NCBI RefSeq assembly: GCF_000735195.1
Contig: NZ_JPIM01000002.1
Location: forward strand, 35,747-99,746
Length of the DNA stretch: 64,000 bases
Source of the DNA: Chloroflexus sp. MS-G
GTDB lineage: Bacteria; Chloroflexota; Chloroflexia; Chloroflexales; Chloroflexaceae
Direction of reading: 5' to 3'
Position numbers and translations under genes: made by a program. The notes under the pieces are model-generated. The model saw only the letters and a list, made by a program, of their open reading frames with translations. It was not told the DNA's origin and ran no database searches. Shown piece after piece: positions 44,497 to 53,901 of the stretch. Within the stretch, counting starts at the first letter, position 1. Every line of letters begins with the position of its first letter.

Positions 44497-45264
44497 ATGA
44501 TCCAGTCAATTGACCGCGCCTTCGATGTGTTAGAAGCGTTAGCCCTGGCCGATGACGATCTGAGTGTCTCTGAGCTAAGTGAACAGCTCGATCTGCCAAT
44601 TGCGACCGTTCATCGGCTCCTCGCCAGTTTAGCCGCACGCGGCTATGTTACGCAAGAACCAACAACACGCCGCTACGGCCCTGGGCCACGTCTCCTGGAA
44701 ATTGCTGCCCAGGCTGCCCGCAGTAAGCGTTTCGATCTCGTTCGGATCGCACGTGCCGAGCTGATGAAACTTACTGCCGAAACGGGTGAGACGAGCAACC
44801 TAATCATTCGACAAGGCGATGCAGCCGTTTACCAAGAACAGATACCCAGCCCGCACATGGTACGTATGTTTACCGAAGTTGGGCAGCGAGCGCCACTCTA
44901 CTGCACTGGCGGCGGAAAAGCGATTTTGTCGGCGCTACCCATCCCTGAAATTGAACAGTATCTGGCCCAGGGTCGGTTTGAGCGCTGGACGAAGAAGACG
45001 ATCACGAATCCGGATCATCTGCGAGCCGAGCTAATGACTGCCCGTGAACGTGGTTTTGCCCTCGATGATGAAGAACGCGAAGAGGGTGTTTGCTGCGTAG
45101 CAGCACCAATCTTCGACCGCCGCGGACAAGTGGTTGGTGCGATCAGCCTGTCCGGGCCGTCAACTCGTCTCAACCGTACCCGTGCTGAAGAGCTGGGGCC
45201 ACGGGTGCGCGAAGCAGCATTGGCCTGTAGCCGCCAGCTCGGTTTTCATCAGCCAAAAGCATAA
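44497..45264 (+). CDS. IclR-family transcriptional regulator
   Basis: A 255-residue regulator: N-terminal winged helix (IQSIDRAFDVLEALALADDD, LSELSEQLDLPIATVHRLLA) and C-terminal effector-binding domain (RQGDAAVYQEQI, APLYCTGGGKAILSALP, RERGFALDDEEREEGVCCVA) with the family cysteines. These proteins usually regulate catabolic operons and bind small acids. The ATG at 44497 is preferred over an in-frame TTG at 44479. No catabolic operon is adjacent; it is divergent from the hexapeptide acyltransferase gene. Confidence 0.93.
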   Translation: MIQSIDRAFDVLEALALADDDLSVSELSEQLDLPIATVHRLLASLAARGYVTQEPTTRRYGPGPRLLEIAAQAARSKRFDLVRIARAELMKLTAETGETSNLIIRQGDAAVYQEQIPSPHMVRMFTEVGQRAPLYCTGGGKAILSALPIPEIEQYLAQGRFERWTKKTITNPDHLRAELMTARERGFALDDEEREEGVCCVAAPIFDRRGQVVGAISLSGPSTRLNRTRAEELGPRVREAALACSRQLGFHQPKA

Positions 45265-45476
45265 GGGTCTTTTCACCAACTATCTGCGCTGACGGCATAC
45301 TGATACGTCGGCGCAAGAACCATCGTCATCTGCGTGCCCCGGCGTGTCGCCTGAATGTCTCGCCTCTGTATCCGTTGGGACGACTCAGTGGATCGCACCG
45401 ATCCTCGTGCGTCACGCCAAGAGATTGCCGTATGCCAAATGAAACATCGTCCAGGAATCAAGACAACGAGAAGACC

Positions 45477-46223
45477 TTACCCACCACCATCACCTTCGGC
45501 CTCTACCTCGATAGTACGAGCCAACCGGCGATCAAGCGGGACTGGATCAGCATTACCGACCTGTACCGTCAGCGGCCCATCAAAAGGCGCACTGGCCGTC
45601 ACCACAACCCGCGCCCCTGGAATCAGACCTAAATCGGCCAGGTAACGTAACCGTTCAGCTGCCTGGTCACGTACCCGTACAATACGCGCCGTCTGATGCA
45701 GCGGTAAATCGGCCAGCCGGATCGCACGTGTCGTCGGTAACGCCCCATCGATCCCTGGGATCGGATCGCCGTGCGGATCAAAATCGGGAAAGCCTAATCG
45801 TTCGGCAATTCGCGCTTCAAGCTTCTCGCTGATATGATGTTCAAGCCGTTCAGCCTCTTCATGCACCTCATCCCAACTATAGCCGAGCGCTTCAACCAGA
45901 TAGAGTTCGAGCAAGCGATGATGACGAATCACCTCTAACGCAATTCGCTCACCGGCAGGGGTCAAGACCACACCCTGATATGGTGTATGCTGCACCAGGT
46001 TCATTTCGGCCAGCTTTTTAATCATACCGGTCACCGATGCCGGACGCGAACCGCGCTGCTCACCGAGCAATGTGGTGGTGACAGCACCTACTTGCTGTTG
46101 CAGCAGATAGATCGCCTTCAGATAATCTTCAATTGCCGGTGTAATGCGACCAGGCAAGTTAGGGTCTTCAATTGGGGTCAAGGCGCGTCTCCTTCTGGCG
46201 GCGCGAGAAACTCGGCGTTTCAT
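45477..46223 (-). CDS. DtxR/MntR-family metal-dependent regulator with FeoA-like C-terminal domain
   Basis: A 248-residue regulator. After a basic N-terminal tail (MKRRVSRAARRRRALTP), the winged helix reads AIEDYLKAIYLLQQQVGAVT and GSRPASVTGMIKKLAEMNLV; the metal-binding dimerisation domain has HHRLLELYLVEALGYSWDEV, HEEAERLEHHISEKLEARIA; the last 75 residues are an SH3/FeoA-like domain (ERLRYLADLGLIPGARVVVT). Such proteins repress iron or manganese uptake genes. No uptake gene is adjacent; the divergent partner is an enoyl-CoA hydratase. An inverted repeat lies in the shared upstream region. The Arg-rich tail is unusual. Confidence 0.92.
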   Translation of the reverse strand: MKRRVSRAARRRRALTPIEDPNLPGRITPAIEDYLKAIYLLQQQVGAVTTTLLGEQRGSRPASVTGMIKKLAEMNLVQHTPYQGVVLTPAGERIALEVIRHHRLLELYLVEALGYSWDEVHEEAERLEHHISEKLEARIAERLGFPDFDPHGDPIPGIDGALPTTRAIRLADLPLHQTARIVRVRDQAAERLRYLADLGLIPGARVVVTASAPFDGPLTVQVGNADPVPLDRRLARTIEVEAEGDGGG

Positions 46224-46292
46224 GGCCTCAATGTACCATAAAGCAGTTACTTCCTGCAACAGGCATGGTACAATCGTGGTCAGAGCCTTTGT

Positions 46293-46332
46293 TTCACAAA
46301 CGTGCCATTGGTGTAGCCGCCGTGTTTGTGAA
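46293..46332. promoter_or_regulatory. Inverted repeat in the dtxR-enoyl-CoA hydratase divergent region
   Basis: TTCACAAAC at 46293-46301 and its exact complement GTTTGTGAA at 46324-46332, separated by 22 bases. It lies downstream of an extended -10 TGG-TACAAT (46266-46274) that reads toward the hydratase, so it may be an operator for either gene. Confidence 0.4.
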
Positions 46333-46385
46333 TAATCTATCGACACCATCCGCATGTGGTTTAATGAGACAGAAGGAGAAACGGC

Positions 46386-47162
46386 GTGAACGAAGCACCT
46401 CTCGTTATCAGCTCAATTGAAGGCCCAATTGCGATCCTCACGCTCAACCGTCCGCAAGCGCTCAATGCCCTTAGTCCGGCTCTGATCGACGATCTCATTC
46501 GCCATTTAGAAGCCTGTGATGCTGATGAGAACATTCGCGTCATCATTATCACCGGCGCCGGACGTGCCTTTGCTGCCGGAGCTGACATCAAAGCAATGGC
46601 CAACGCTACCCCGATTGATATGCTCACCAGTGGTATGATTGCCCGCTGGGCACGCATTGCCGCAGTCCGCAAACCGGTAATTGCCGCAGTGAACGGCTAT
46701 GCCCTCGGTGGTGGATGCGAACTGGCAATGATGTGCGACATCATCCTGGCCAGTGAAACGGCTCAATTTGGTCAGCCGGAAATCAATCTAGGCATCATCC
46801 CCGGTGCCGGCGGCACCCAACGCCTGACACGTGCTCTTGGCCCATACCGAGCGATGGAACTGGTATTGACCGGGGCTACCATCAGCGCCCAGGAAGCAAT
46901 GGCGCATGGCCTGGTGAATCGGGTCTGTCCACCAGAAAGCCTCCTTGATGAAGCACGCCGTGTTGCCCAGACTATCGCTGCCAAATCACCACTGGCCGTT
47001 CAGTTGGCGAAAGAAGCGGTGCGTACCGCTGCCGAGACGACTGTCCGTGAAGGATTGGCTATCGAGTTACGCAACTTCTACCTGCTCTTCGCCAGTGCCG
47101 ACCAGAAAGAGGGGATGCAGGCCTTCATTGAAAAGCGTCCGCCGCAGTTCAGCGGTCGTTAG
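46386..47162 (+). CDS. Enoyl-CoA hydratase
   Basis: A 258-residue crotonase-family enzyme expected to hydrate trans-2-enoyl-CoA. Both catalytic glutamates are present: ALGGGCELAMMCD and QFGQPEINLGIIPGAGGTQR. The GTG start follows AAGGAG. Chloroflexus-type organisms use such enzymes in beta-oxidation-like steps and in acyl-CoA cycles, including 3-hydroxypropionate-related chemistry, but the precise substrate is not shown here. The gene stands alone with the divergent DtxR-type gene. Confidence 0.93.
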   Translation: MNEAPLVISSIEGPIAILTLNRPQALNALSPALIDDLIRHLEACDADENIRVIIITGAGRAFAAGADIKAMANATPIDMLTSGMIARWARIAAVRKPVIAAVNGYALGGGCELAMMCDIILASETAQFGQPEINLGIIPGAGGTQRLTRALGPYRAMELVLTGATISAQEAMAHGLVNRVCPPESLLDEARRVAQTIAAKSPLAVQLAKEAVRTAAETTVREGLAIELRNFYLLFASADQKEGMQAFIEKRPPQFSGR

Positions 47163-47256
47163 CAACGTGTCCAAAAAACACTTTCCAAGGGCTACAGGCT
47201 TTTCCGCTACCTTCCGGTTCCCTTCATAAGGGAGAAGCGCACGGTGAAGGACCGGA

Positions 47257-47320
47257 CATGCTCCATGCCCTCGTCCTTGCCCTGGTAAGAGAGGTCGGGG
47301 GCTGGGGTAAGGTGAGGGAT
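47257..47320. repeat. CCCTCGTCCTTGCCC palindromic intergenic repeat
   Basis: Left arm CCCTCGTCCTTGCCC, centre TGGTAAGAGAGGTCGG, right arm GGGCTGGGGTAAGGTGAGGG. It continues the family seen at 10460 and 32325 and lies between the hydratase and the hybrid kinase gene. Confidence 0.6.
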
Positions 47321-47415
47321 CTCGCTCAGCATCAGGCTGACAATACGGTCATTGTTCCTACTGAGGGTCATCTTACGGTGTAAACGATCAACGCAATGCT
47401 CAAGGAGGCTCTCAA

Positions 47416-49884
47416 ATGGATATACACGAGCGGTTGCGATCACTCGAACACGAAAATGCCATCCTACGTCAGCAACTCTCCATCTTGCGGGCACAAGTCA
47501 CCGTAAGTTTGGCCACACATCCCATCCCATTTGATGCCATTTTTCATCAATTACCGTTGCCGATGGTTCTCTTTGCACCAGATGGGCTGGCTGTAGCAAT
47601 GAATCAGGCGAATGCGCAACTGGTCGCAACTCCGATTGATGAGATTGTAGGGCGGTACAACATCTTTAACGATCCGGTAGCCCAAAAACAGGGCTTTGTA
47701 GCCGCCTTTGAATCAGCACGTCGTGGTCGGGTGACAACTATACCACCGACGCTCTACAACACTGCCGAAGCCAACATTGCCGGGCGAGTCATTGATCAAC
47801 AGTTCTGGTCAGAGACGACCTATTTCCCAATTTACGATGCACTGCAACGCCTGGTACTGATCGGCGAACTCAATCGCGACGTTACCGATTGGGTGCGCAT
47901 GCGCGAAGAAGAGCAACGTCTGGCAGCTACATTACGCGAACGCGAGCAGCGCTTTGCTGCGGTGTTCAATCAGATTCATTTTGGCATCGTCATTGTCAAC
48001 GAGAGCGGGCGGATTATCGATTGTAATCGGGCAATTAGCATCTTCCTCGGTTTTGAACGCGAAGAGCTGATTGGCAAGCAGATATTGCACCGTACCCACC
48101 CCGATGATCGTGAACGTGACCAGGTATTGTGGCAAGAGCTGCTAAACGGCACTCGTGATAGCTACACCATCGAGAAGCGTTACCTGCATAAAGATGGTCA
48201 TATTGTTTATGGACGGATGACCTGCATCGCAATGCGTGACGCGAATGGTCAGATTACGTTTCTGGCGCGCCTGATTGAAGATCTTTCGGCACAACGTGCT
48301 GCCGAAGCAGAAGCCGAAGCCGGGCACCGACTGTTACAAGACATCATCGATCAGATACCGGCTCTGATCTTTGTGAAAGATGTGACCGGACGCTACTTGA
48401 TCGTAAATGAACGGCTGGCCCGTTTTGCAGGCTACCGTCCACAAGATATGATCGGAAAGGTTGACGAAGACCTGTTCCCGCCAGCACTTGCCGAGTATTA
48501 CCGGGCTTTTGATCGGGAAGTCATTGAACATCGGCGTTCGATTCAGCGTGACGATGATCGCTGGACAGGGGATAGCCTAACGGCATTTACCACGATTAAG
48601 TTCCCTCTCTTCGACCACGCCGGCAATATCTACGGGGTGGCCGGTGTTGCGCTTGATGTTACCGAACGACGTCAGCTCGAATTAGAACGACAACGGATTG
48701 AACAACAGTTGCGGGAAGCCCAACGTCTTGAGAGTTTGGGAGCTATGGCCGGTGGCATCGCCCACGACTTCAACAACCTGTTGGTCAGTGTCCTGGGCAA
48801 TGTCTCGCTGGCCCTCAGTGAAACTACTGCCGACCATCCCATGTACAACCTGCTGGTGCAAATTGAACAGGCCGCACTGCGGGCAACTGAACTGACCAAC
48901 CATCTCCTGACGTACACCGGTCGCCACCAGCCTGAGATGCAGCGTATCGACCTGAAACAAACGGTTGAAGAGACGGAACACCTCCTGCGGAGTATGATCC
49001 CACATCGCATCGAACTTGTGTTCGTTCCGGCAAACACACCTTTACCAATCGAGGCAAATATTGCTCAGGTACGTCAGGTGCTGATGAACCTTGTCATCAA
49101 TGCTGCGGAAGCGATTGATGGTTCGGGAGTAGTGACGATAACCACTAGCCTACGCGAACTGTGCGCCGATGAGCTAAGCACCATGGTGATCGGCGCTGAT
49201 CGGCCACCCGGTCAGTACGCAGCTCTGGTTGTGCAGGATACCGGTCACGGCATGGATGAGATGACAAAAGCACGAATTTTTGATCCATTTTTTAGTACAA
49301 AATTCACCGGACGAGGGCTTGGTTTGGCAACCGTCAATGGCATTGTGCGTGCTCATCATGGTGCCCTCCAGCTTGTCACTGCTCCCAGTCAGGGCACGAC
49401 GTTCACCATCTACTGGCCACTTGCACCTTCAGCGTCTCCCTCAGAGGAACCATCGCCTTCAGCGCAATCGGTGCCGCCGGTTCAGGCAACGCATACGAAC
49501 GCTGGTATCAATAGTACGGTGTTGGTGGTTGATGATGAACCAGCCGTGCGCCATGTTGCACAGCGGATGCTTCACCGCCTCGGCTTCACCGTGTATGAGG
49601 CCGGTAGTAGCGATGAAGCCCTTTTTATGATGCGTCAGTATGGCGAGCAGATTACGCTGACCCTGATTGATCTTACGATGCCTGGCATGACCGGTGATGA
49701 ATTGGCCGATACCTTGCTGGCCCAGTATCCAACGCTCCGCATTATCCTCACCAGTGGATTTTCACAGCAAGAAGTGCCGGCCCATTTACGTGCCACCGGC
49801 AAGGTCTCGTTCCTGGCCAAACCATTTACCATGAATACCCTCTCGCAAGCAATCAATATCGCTTTGTCATCACATGCGTTATAA
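47416..49884 (+). CDS. Hybrid sensor histidine kinase with three PAS domains and a receiver
   Basis: An 822-residue cytoplasmic kinase without membrane segments. A short coiled coil (residues 1-30) is followed by PAS domains at about 35-150, 175-295 and 305-430, HisKA with phospho-acceptor His in AMAGGIAHDFNNLLVSVLGN, HATPase_c with IAQVRQVLMNLVINAAEAID and GRGLGLATVNGIV, and a C-terminal receiver (VLVVDDEPAVRH, LIDLTMPGMTGD, FLAKPF). It is the group that passes phosphate through an internal receiver or a separate Hpt. The signal is unknown; soluble PAS domains suggest redox or oxygen-type ligands. The start ATG follows GGAGG. No regulator gene is adjacent. Confidence 0.93.
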   Translation: MDIHERLRSLEHENAILRQQLSILRAQVTVSLATHPIPFDAIFHQLPLPMVLFAPDGLAVAMNQANAQLVATPIDEIVGRYNIFNDPVAQKQGFVAAFESARRGRVTTIPPTLYNTAEANIAGRVIDQQFWSETTYFPIYDALQRLVLIGELNRDVTDWVRMREEEQRLAATLREREQRFAAVFNQIHFGIVIVNESGRIIDCNRAISIFLGFEREELIGKQILHRTHPDDRERDQVLWQELLNGTRDSYTIEKRYLHKDGHIVYGRMTCIAMRDANGQITFLARLIEDLSAQRAAEAEAEAGHRLLQDIIDQIPALIFVKDVTGRYLIVNERLARFAGYRPQDMIGKVDEDLFPPALAEYYRAFDREVIEHRRSIQRDDDRWTGDSLTAFTTIKFPLFDHAGNIYGVAGVALDVTERRQLELERQRIEQQLREAQRLESLGAMAGGIAHDFNNLLVSVLGNVSLALSETTADHPMYNLLVQIEQAALRATELTNHLLTYTGRHQPEMQRIDLKQTVEETEHLLRSMIPHRIELVFVPANTPLPIEANIAQVRQVLMNLVINAAEAIDGSGVVTITTSLRELCADELSTMVIGADRPPGQYAALVVQDTGHGMDEMTKARIFDPFFSTKFTGRGLGLATVNGIVRAHHGALQLVTAPSQGTTFTIYWPLAPSASPSEEPSPSAQSVPPVQATHTNAGINSTVLVVDDEPAVRHVAQRMLHRLGFTVYEAGSSDEALFMMRQYGEQITLTLIDLTMPGMTGDELADTLLAQYPTLRIILTSGFSQQEVPAHLRATGKVSFLAKPFTMNTLSQAINIALSSHAL

Positions 49885-49926
49885 TACTCACAGGTTATTT
49901 TCTGACATATCCAGATTTTGATTCAT

Positions 49927-51177
49927 ATGACAATCAGCCCAGTTGTAGCCTCGCTGCGCGCTCAGGCCGCATTACAAAATGAATGGCTTGCCGAACGTCT
50001 CACGACACTGTTACCCGCCATCATGGCCCAGAGCGGAATAGACTTCTGGATCGTGGTCGCCCGCGAATACAACGAAGACCCGGTCATCATGACCCTGCTC
50101 CCCGCCCCGACAATGAATGCACGACGACGGACTATCCTGATCTTTGCCCGCAGGGCCGACGGTACCGTTGACCGACTGACACTCGACCGGTATGGCTACG
50201 GTGATCTCTATATCCAGGCCTGGAATCCCGACCATGAAGCGCAAGATGACTGTCTGACACGCATTGTCGGTGAGTATCATCCACAACGAATTGGTATCAA
50301 CGTCTCGCCAACGTTTGCGCTTGCCGATGGTCTATCACATGCTGAATACGAACGCTTACTGATAGCGCTCGGTCCTACCTACGCCGAACGTTGTGTGCAC
50401 GCCGAGTCGCTGGTCATTGGCTGGCTTGAACGACGCATTCCGGCTGAACTGGCAGTCTACCCCAAACTGGTAGCGCTTGGTCATCGCCTGATCGCTACCG
50501 CTTTTTCCCGCACTGTCATCACTCCCGGCGTTACCACAACCGACGATGTTGTCTGGTGGCTGCGTCAGACGATGCACGAAGCTGGCTTACGGGCATGGTT
50601 CCAGCCGACAGTGAGCATTCAGGCGCGAGGTATGCCGTTTACCGAACCTCCCACGCGCAACCGTATCTTGCCCGGAGATTTGCTTCATTGCGATGTCGGC
50701 TTTTGTCATCTTGGTCTGTGTACCGATCAACAACAGCACGCCTACGTATTAGCCCGTGGTGAAACATCCCCACCGGATGGACTCGTCTCGGCCTTGGCCA
50801 GGGCCAACCAGGTGCAGGACCTGTTGCTGGCTGAAATGCAGGTCGGACGCACTGGAAATCAGGTGCTGGCCCTGGCCCGTGCACGGGCACTTCAGGTTGG
50901 TCTACAGCCGTCCATTTACTCACATCCACTTGGCTATCACGGTCATGCAGCCGGCCCTACAATCGGGTTATGGGATATGCAGAAAGGCGTCCCCGGCGCC
51001 GGTGACTATCCCCTTGCCGATGACACGGTTTATGCAATTGAACTGAATAACGTTGCTACGGTACCAGAATGGGATGATCAACCAGTCCGTATTGCGCTAG
51101 AAGAAGATGCGGTGTTGACTGGTGGCAACATCGAGTGGCTGAACGGTCGGCAAACCCAATTGCATATCATCAAGTGA
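49927..51177 (+). CDS. M24-family metallopeptidase (Xaa-Pro aminopeptidase-like)
   Basis: A 416-residue pita-bread-fold protein. The N-terminal creatinase-like domain covers about 1-190. In the catalytic half the five metal ligands are apparent: two Asp in LLHCDVGFCHLGLCTDQQQH, His in HPLGYHGHAAGP, Glu in VYAIELNNV and Glu in RIALEEDAV. This suggests a dimetal peptidase acting on X-Pro peptides, or a non-peptidase relative. The start at 49927 follows a TTG alternative at 49918. Role and partner genes are not evident. Confidence 0.87.
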   Translation: MTISPVVASLRAQAALQNEWLAERLTTLLPAIMAQSGIDFWIVVAREYNEDPVIMTLLPAPTMNARRRTILIFARRADGTVDRLTLDRYGYGDLYIQAWNPDHEAQDDCLTRIVGEYHPQRIGINVSPTFALADGLSHAEYERLLIALGPTYAERCVHAESLVIGWLERRIPAELAVYPKLVALGHRLIATAFSRTVITPGVTTTDDVVWWLRQTMHEAGLRAWFQPTVSIQARGMPFTEPPTRNRILPGDLLHCDVGFCHLGLCTDQQQHAYVLARGETSPPDGLVSALARANQVQDLLLAEMQVGRTGNQVLALARARALQVGLQPSIYSHPLGYHGHAAGPTIGLWDMQKGVPGAGDYPLADDTVYAIELNNVATVPEWDDQPVRIALEEDAVLTGGNIEWLNGRQTQLHIIK

Positions 51178-51222
51178 TTTCGATGAGTAGCATAGGCGGC
51201 ACATTTGTATGGAGGAGGTCTC

Positions 51223-52587
51223 ATGGCTTCAGTGGCTGTGCCTGAAACCGATACCCGTCGCGCAATTATGACTGTCCTGTTTGTCGGTGTGTTTATGTCG
51301 GCCCTCGACTCGGCAATTATCGGCCCCATCATTCCGGCATTGCGGGCTGCCTTTGCGATTGATAACACCCAGGTTGTGCTGGTGAATATCATCTTCACCC
51401 TCTGCTCGCTGAGCAGCACAACGTTGATGGCCAGTCTGAGTGACCGCTACGGACGACGGAGTATCTATCTGTTGAATGTGTTTGGCTTTGCCATCGGCTC
51501 GCTGGTCATTGCCCTTTCCTACGACCTGTTGATGGTTCTGGTCGGAAGAGCGCTTCAAGGTATCTGCGCAGGCGGTATTACTCCTACTGCCAGTGCGGTG
51601 ATCGGCGATGTCCTCCCATCTGCCGAACGGGCTAAGGCATTGGGTCTGATCGGGGCCACTTCAGGTATGGCGTTCCTGGTTGGGCCGGTTCTGGCTTCGC
51701 TGATCCTGGCCGTCGCCGACTGGCAGTGGATTTTCCTGCTGAACTTGCCGGTTGCGGCAATGGTGATCTTCCTCGGCTGGCGTGCGTTACCACGCACAAC
51801 CGCTCATCAAACGGCTCCCGATACGGTCTTTGACTGGCAAGGATTGCTGCTGCTGGTGCTAATCCTGGTTAGTACAACGTTAGGTATCAATCAACTGCTT
51901 GATCGCTTACTCGGCATCACCATCTGGCCATGGCTCTTTCTACTGGTGGCGCTGCTGACACCACTCTTAGCGTGGCGTGAGCAACGTACCGCAAACCCGC
52001 TGTTACCACCACGACTCTTCACGAATCGCCAATTACAGATTGTCTATATCCTGGCCGCCGGTTCTGGGATTGCCATGGGAAGCATCATTTTCATTACTTC
52101 GGTAGCGGTCAATTTCGGTGTACCGATCAGTCAGGCTGGTTTCTTCCTGTTACCTCTGGTCTTTCTGGCCTCGATCACCTCCATCATTGCCGGTCGTTTG
52201 CTCCCGCGAATCGGTGGTCGGCTGGCGATGCTGAGTGGTTATAGTCAACTAACGATCGGAACCGGTCTTCTCGGCCTGCCAGCAGCACCCTTTTGGCTCT
52301 TCGTGCTGGCGACATTGATTATGGGTAGCGGCCTGGGAATCGTCGTCGGTGGTACGCTGCGTGCATTGGTACTTGAAGAGGTAGCCGCTGGCGATCGGGG
52401 TGTAGCGCAAAGTGTGATTAACATTTCCATTAGTATCGGGACGTTAATTGCAGTGGCCGTTATGGCCAGCATCGCCGATGCTTTTGACCTCGCCACTGCC
52501 TATCTGGCCTGCACCGGTGCGATGGGGTTGATGACGATCATCAGTCTCGCCCTCCGCCGTCAGTTTAGTTTACCACCCACTCCCTGA
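51223..52587 (+). CDS. Major facilitator superfamily transporter (drug-efflux DHA2-like)
   Basis: A 454-residue transporter with about 12-14 helices. Motifs: SDRYGRRSIYLLNVFGF in the loop between helices 2 and 3, and GATSGMAFLVGPVLASLILA near helix 5 (antiporter motif C); the first loop has FMSALDSAIIGPIIPALR typical of EmrB/QacA-like proteins. ATG at 51223 follows GGAGGAGG. Substrate unknown. It precedes the exopolysaccharide-like cluster and could be either part of it or a separate efflux gene. Confidence 0.88.
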   Translation: MASVAVPETDTRRAIMTVLFVGVFMSALDSAIIGPIIPALRAAFAIDNTQVVLVNIIFTLCSLSSTTLMASLSDRYGRRSIYLLNVFGFAIGSLVIALSYDLLMVLVGRALQGICAGGITPTASAVIGDVLPSAERAKALGLIGATSGMAFLVGPVLASLILAVADWQWIFLLNLPVAAMVIFLGWRALPRTTAHQTAPDTVFDWQGLLLLVLILVSTTLGINQLLDRLLGITIWPWLFLLVALLTPLLAWREQRTANPLLPPRLFTNRQLQIVYILAAGSGIAMGSIIFITSVAVNFGVPISQAGFFLLPLVFLASITSIIAGRLLPRIGGRLAMLSGYSQLTIGTGLLGLPAAPFWLFVLATLIMGSGLGIVVGGTLRALVLEEVAAGDRGVAQSVINISISIGTLIAVAVMASIADAFDLATAYLACTGAMGLMTIISLALRRQFSLPPTP

Positions 52588-52613
52588 CCGATCATTGTCG
52601 GTATCAAGTTGTG

Positions 52614-52652
52614 CTATCCTATCCGGCAACGGCAGTTGGCCGGGTAGGATAG
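52614..52652 (+). promoter_or_regulatory. Long hairpin covering the ribosome site of the next glycosyltransferase gene
   Basis: CTATCCTATCCGGC (52614-52627) and GCCGGGTAGGATAG (52639-52652) pair over 14 positions with one G-U, loop of 11 bases. The right arm contains the only purine-rich segment (AGGATAGG) before the ATG at 52663, so folding may hide the ribosome site. Confidence 0.45.
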
Positions 52653-52662
52653 GTATCTGACC

Positions 52663-53808
52663 ATGCGGGTCGCTCTCGTTCACGATTATCTTAATCAGTA
52701 CGGCGGTGCTGAGCGGGTGCTCGAGGCGCTGCACGAACTTTTTCCGGCTGCACCGGTGTACACGTCGATCTTCGATCCCACTTCAATGCCGGCTCCATAC
52801 CAGAACTGGGATATTCGCACCTCATTTATGCAACACCTGCCGGCATGGCGTTCTCAGTTTCGGCGTTATGTCGCGCTCTACCCCACCGCTTTCGAGCGAT
52901 TCGACCTGAGCGGCTACGATCTCATTATCAGTAGTTCGAGCGCTTTTGCCAAGGGTGTCATTCCGCGTCCCCGAGCACTCCACATCTGTTATTGTCATAC
53001 GCCGATGCGTTTTGCCTGGCGCACCGACGACTACGTAGCCCGTGAGCAGATCAACGGGATCCAAGCCAAGCTCTTACCGTTCATCCTCAACTACCTGCGG
53101 ATCTGGGATACCGTCAGTGCGAATCGAGTCGATCTCTTTGTCGCGAACTCCCACGAAGTTGCCGGACGGATCGCCCGTTATTACCGGCGACCATCAGTAG
53201 TGATTCCGCCACCGGTCGATCTGCCACCCTACGAACCGCAACCACCCGAAGAGTTTTATCTGGCCGGTGGCCGTCTGATCCCGTACAAGCGATTGGAACT
53301 GGCGATTGAGGCGTTTAACCATCTCCGTCTCCCCTTAAAAATCTTCGGTGATGGTCGCGACCGCGCCCGTCTTGAACGTCTGGCCGGCCCCAATATCGAA
53401 TTTTTGGGCTGGGTTGATGAAGCTACGCGCCTCGATCTGTTTGCTCGCTGCCGTGCCTTCATCTTTCCCGGCGAAGAAGATTTCGGTATCACCCCGCTCG
53501 AAGTGCTGGCAGTGGGCCGACCGGTCATCGCTTACGCTGCCGGTGGCGCACTCGAAACGCTGATCGATGGCGTGACCGGACGCTTCTTCTACCAGCCGAC
53601 TGCTGCCGCCCTGGCCGCTGCCGTCGCCCTCTCGCGTACCGATCAGATCGATCCGCTTACACTCCGTCGCCACGCCGAACGCTTTAGCCGCGCACGTTTC
53701 CTCAAGGCATTCCGCTCCTTCGTCGATGACGCTTTAACTGCTCACCGCGAAGGTCGCCTCTTTGAGTTTGAACAGAGTCTGCTCGGCCAACAATTCTTGC
53801 CAGCGTAG
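52663..53808 (+). CDS. GT4-family glycosyltransferase, exopolysaccharide type
   Basis: A 381-residue GT-B enzyme. It begins VALVHDYLNQYGGAERVLEA, has the ICYCHTPMRFAW region and the donor site LAGGRLIPYKRLELAIEA, IEFLGWVDEATRLDLFARCR and FIFPGEEDFGITPLEVLAVG, which is the EX7E motif. Homologues often transfer mannose or similar sugars to lipid-linked glycans. It precedes Wzz-type genes, supporting a role in surface polysaccharide assembly. Confidence 0.92.
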   Translation: MRVALVHDYLNQYGGAERVLEALHELFPAAPVYTSIFDPTSMPAPYQNWDIRTSFMQHLPAWRSQFRRYVALYPTAFERFDLSGYDLIISSSSAFAKGVIPRPRALHICYCHTPMRFAWRTDDYVAREQINGIQAKLLPFILNYLRIWDTVSANRVDLFVANSHEVAGRIARYYRRPSVVIPPPVDLPPYEPQPPEEFYLAGGRLIPYKRLELAIEAFNHLRLPLKIFGDGRDRARLERLAGPNIEFLGWVDEATRLDLFARCRAFIFPGEEDFGITPLEVLAVGRPVIAYAAGGALETLIDGVTGRFFYQPTAAALAAAVALSRTDQIDPLTLRRHAERFSRARFLKAFRSFVDDALTAHREGRLFEFEQSLLGQQFLPA

Positions 53809-53817
53809 CAATACATC

Positions 53818-53847
53818 GTGACACATTATGTCTACTTTTGGTATCAT
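53818..53847 (+). promoter_or_regulatory. Predicted promoter of the wzz-cpsD-like cluster
   Basis: -35 GTGACA (53818-53823), 18-base spacer, and extended -10 TGG-TATCAT (53839-53847), about 55 bases before the first Wzz-like gene. Confidence 0.5.
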
Positions 53848-53901
53848 CTAACCGGGTAAAGTGTAGTAAGATGTTGGCGAGTAATGACGGCAGGAAGAAT
53901 T

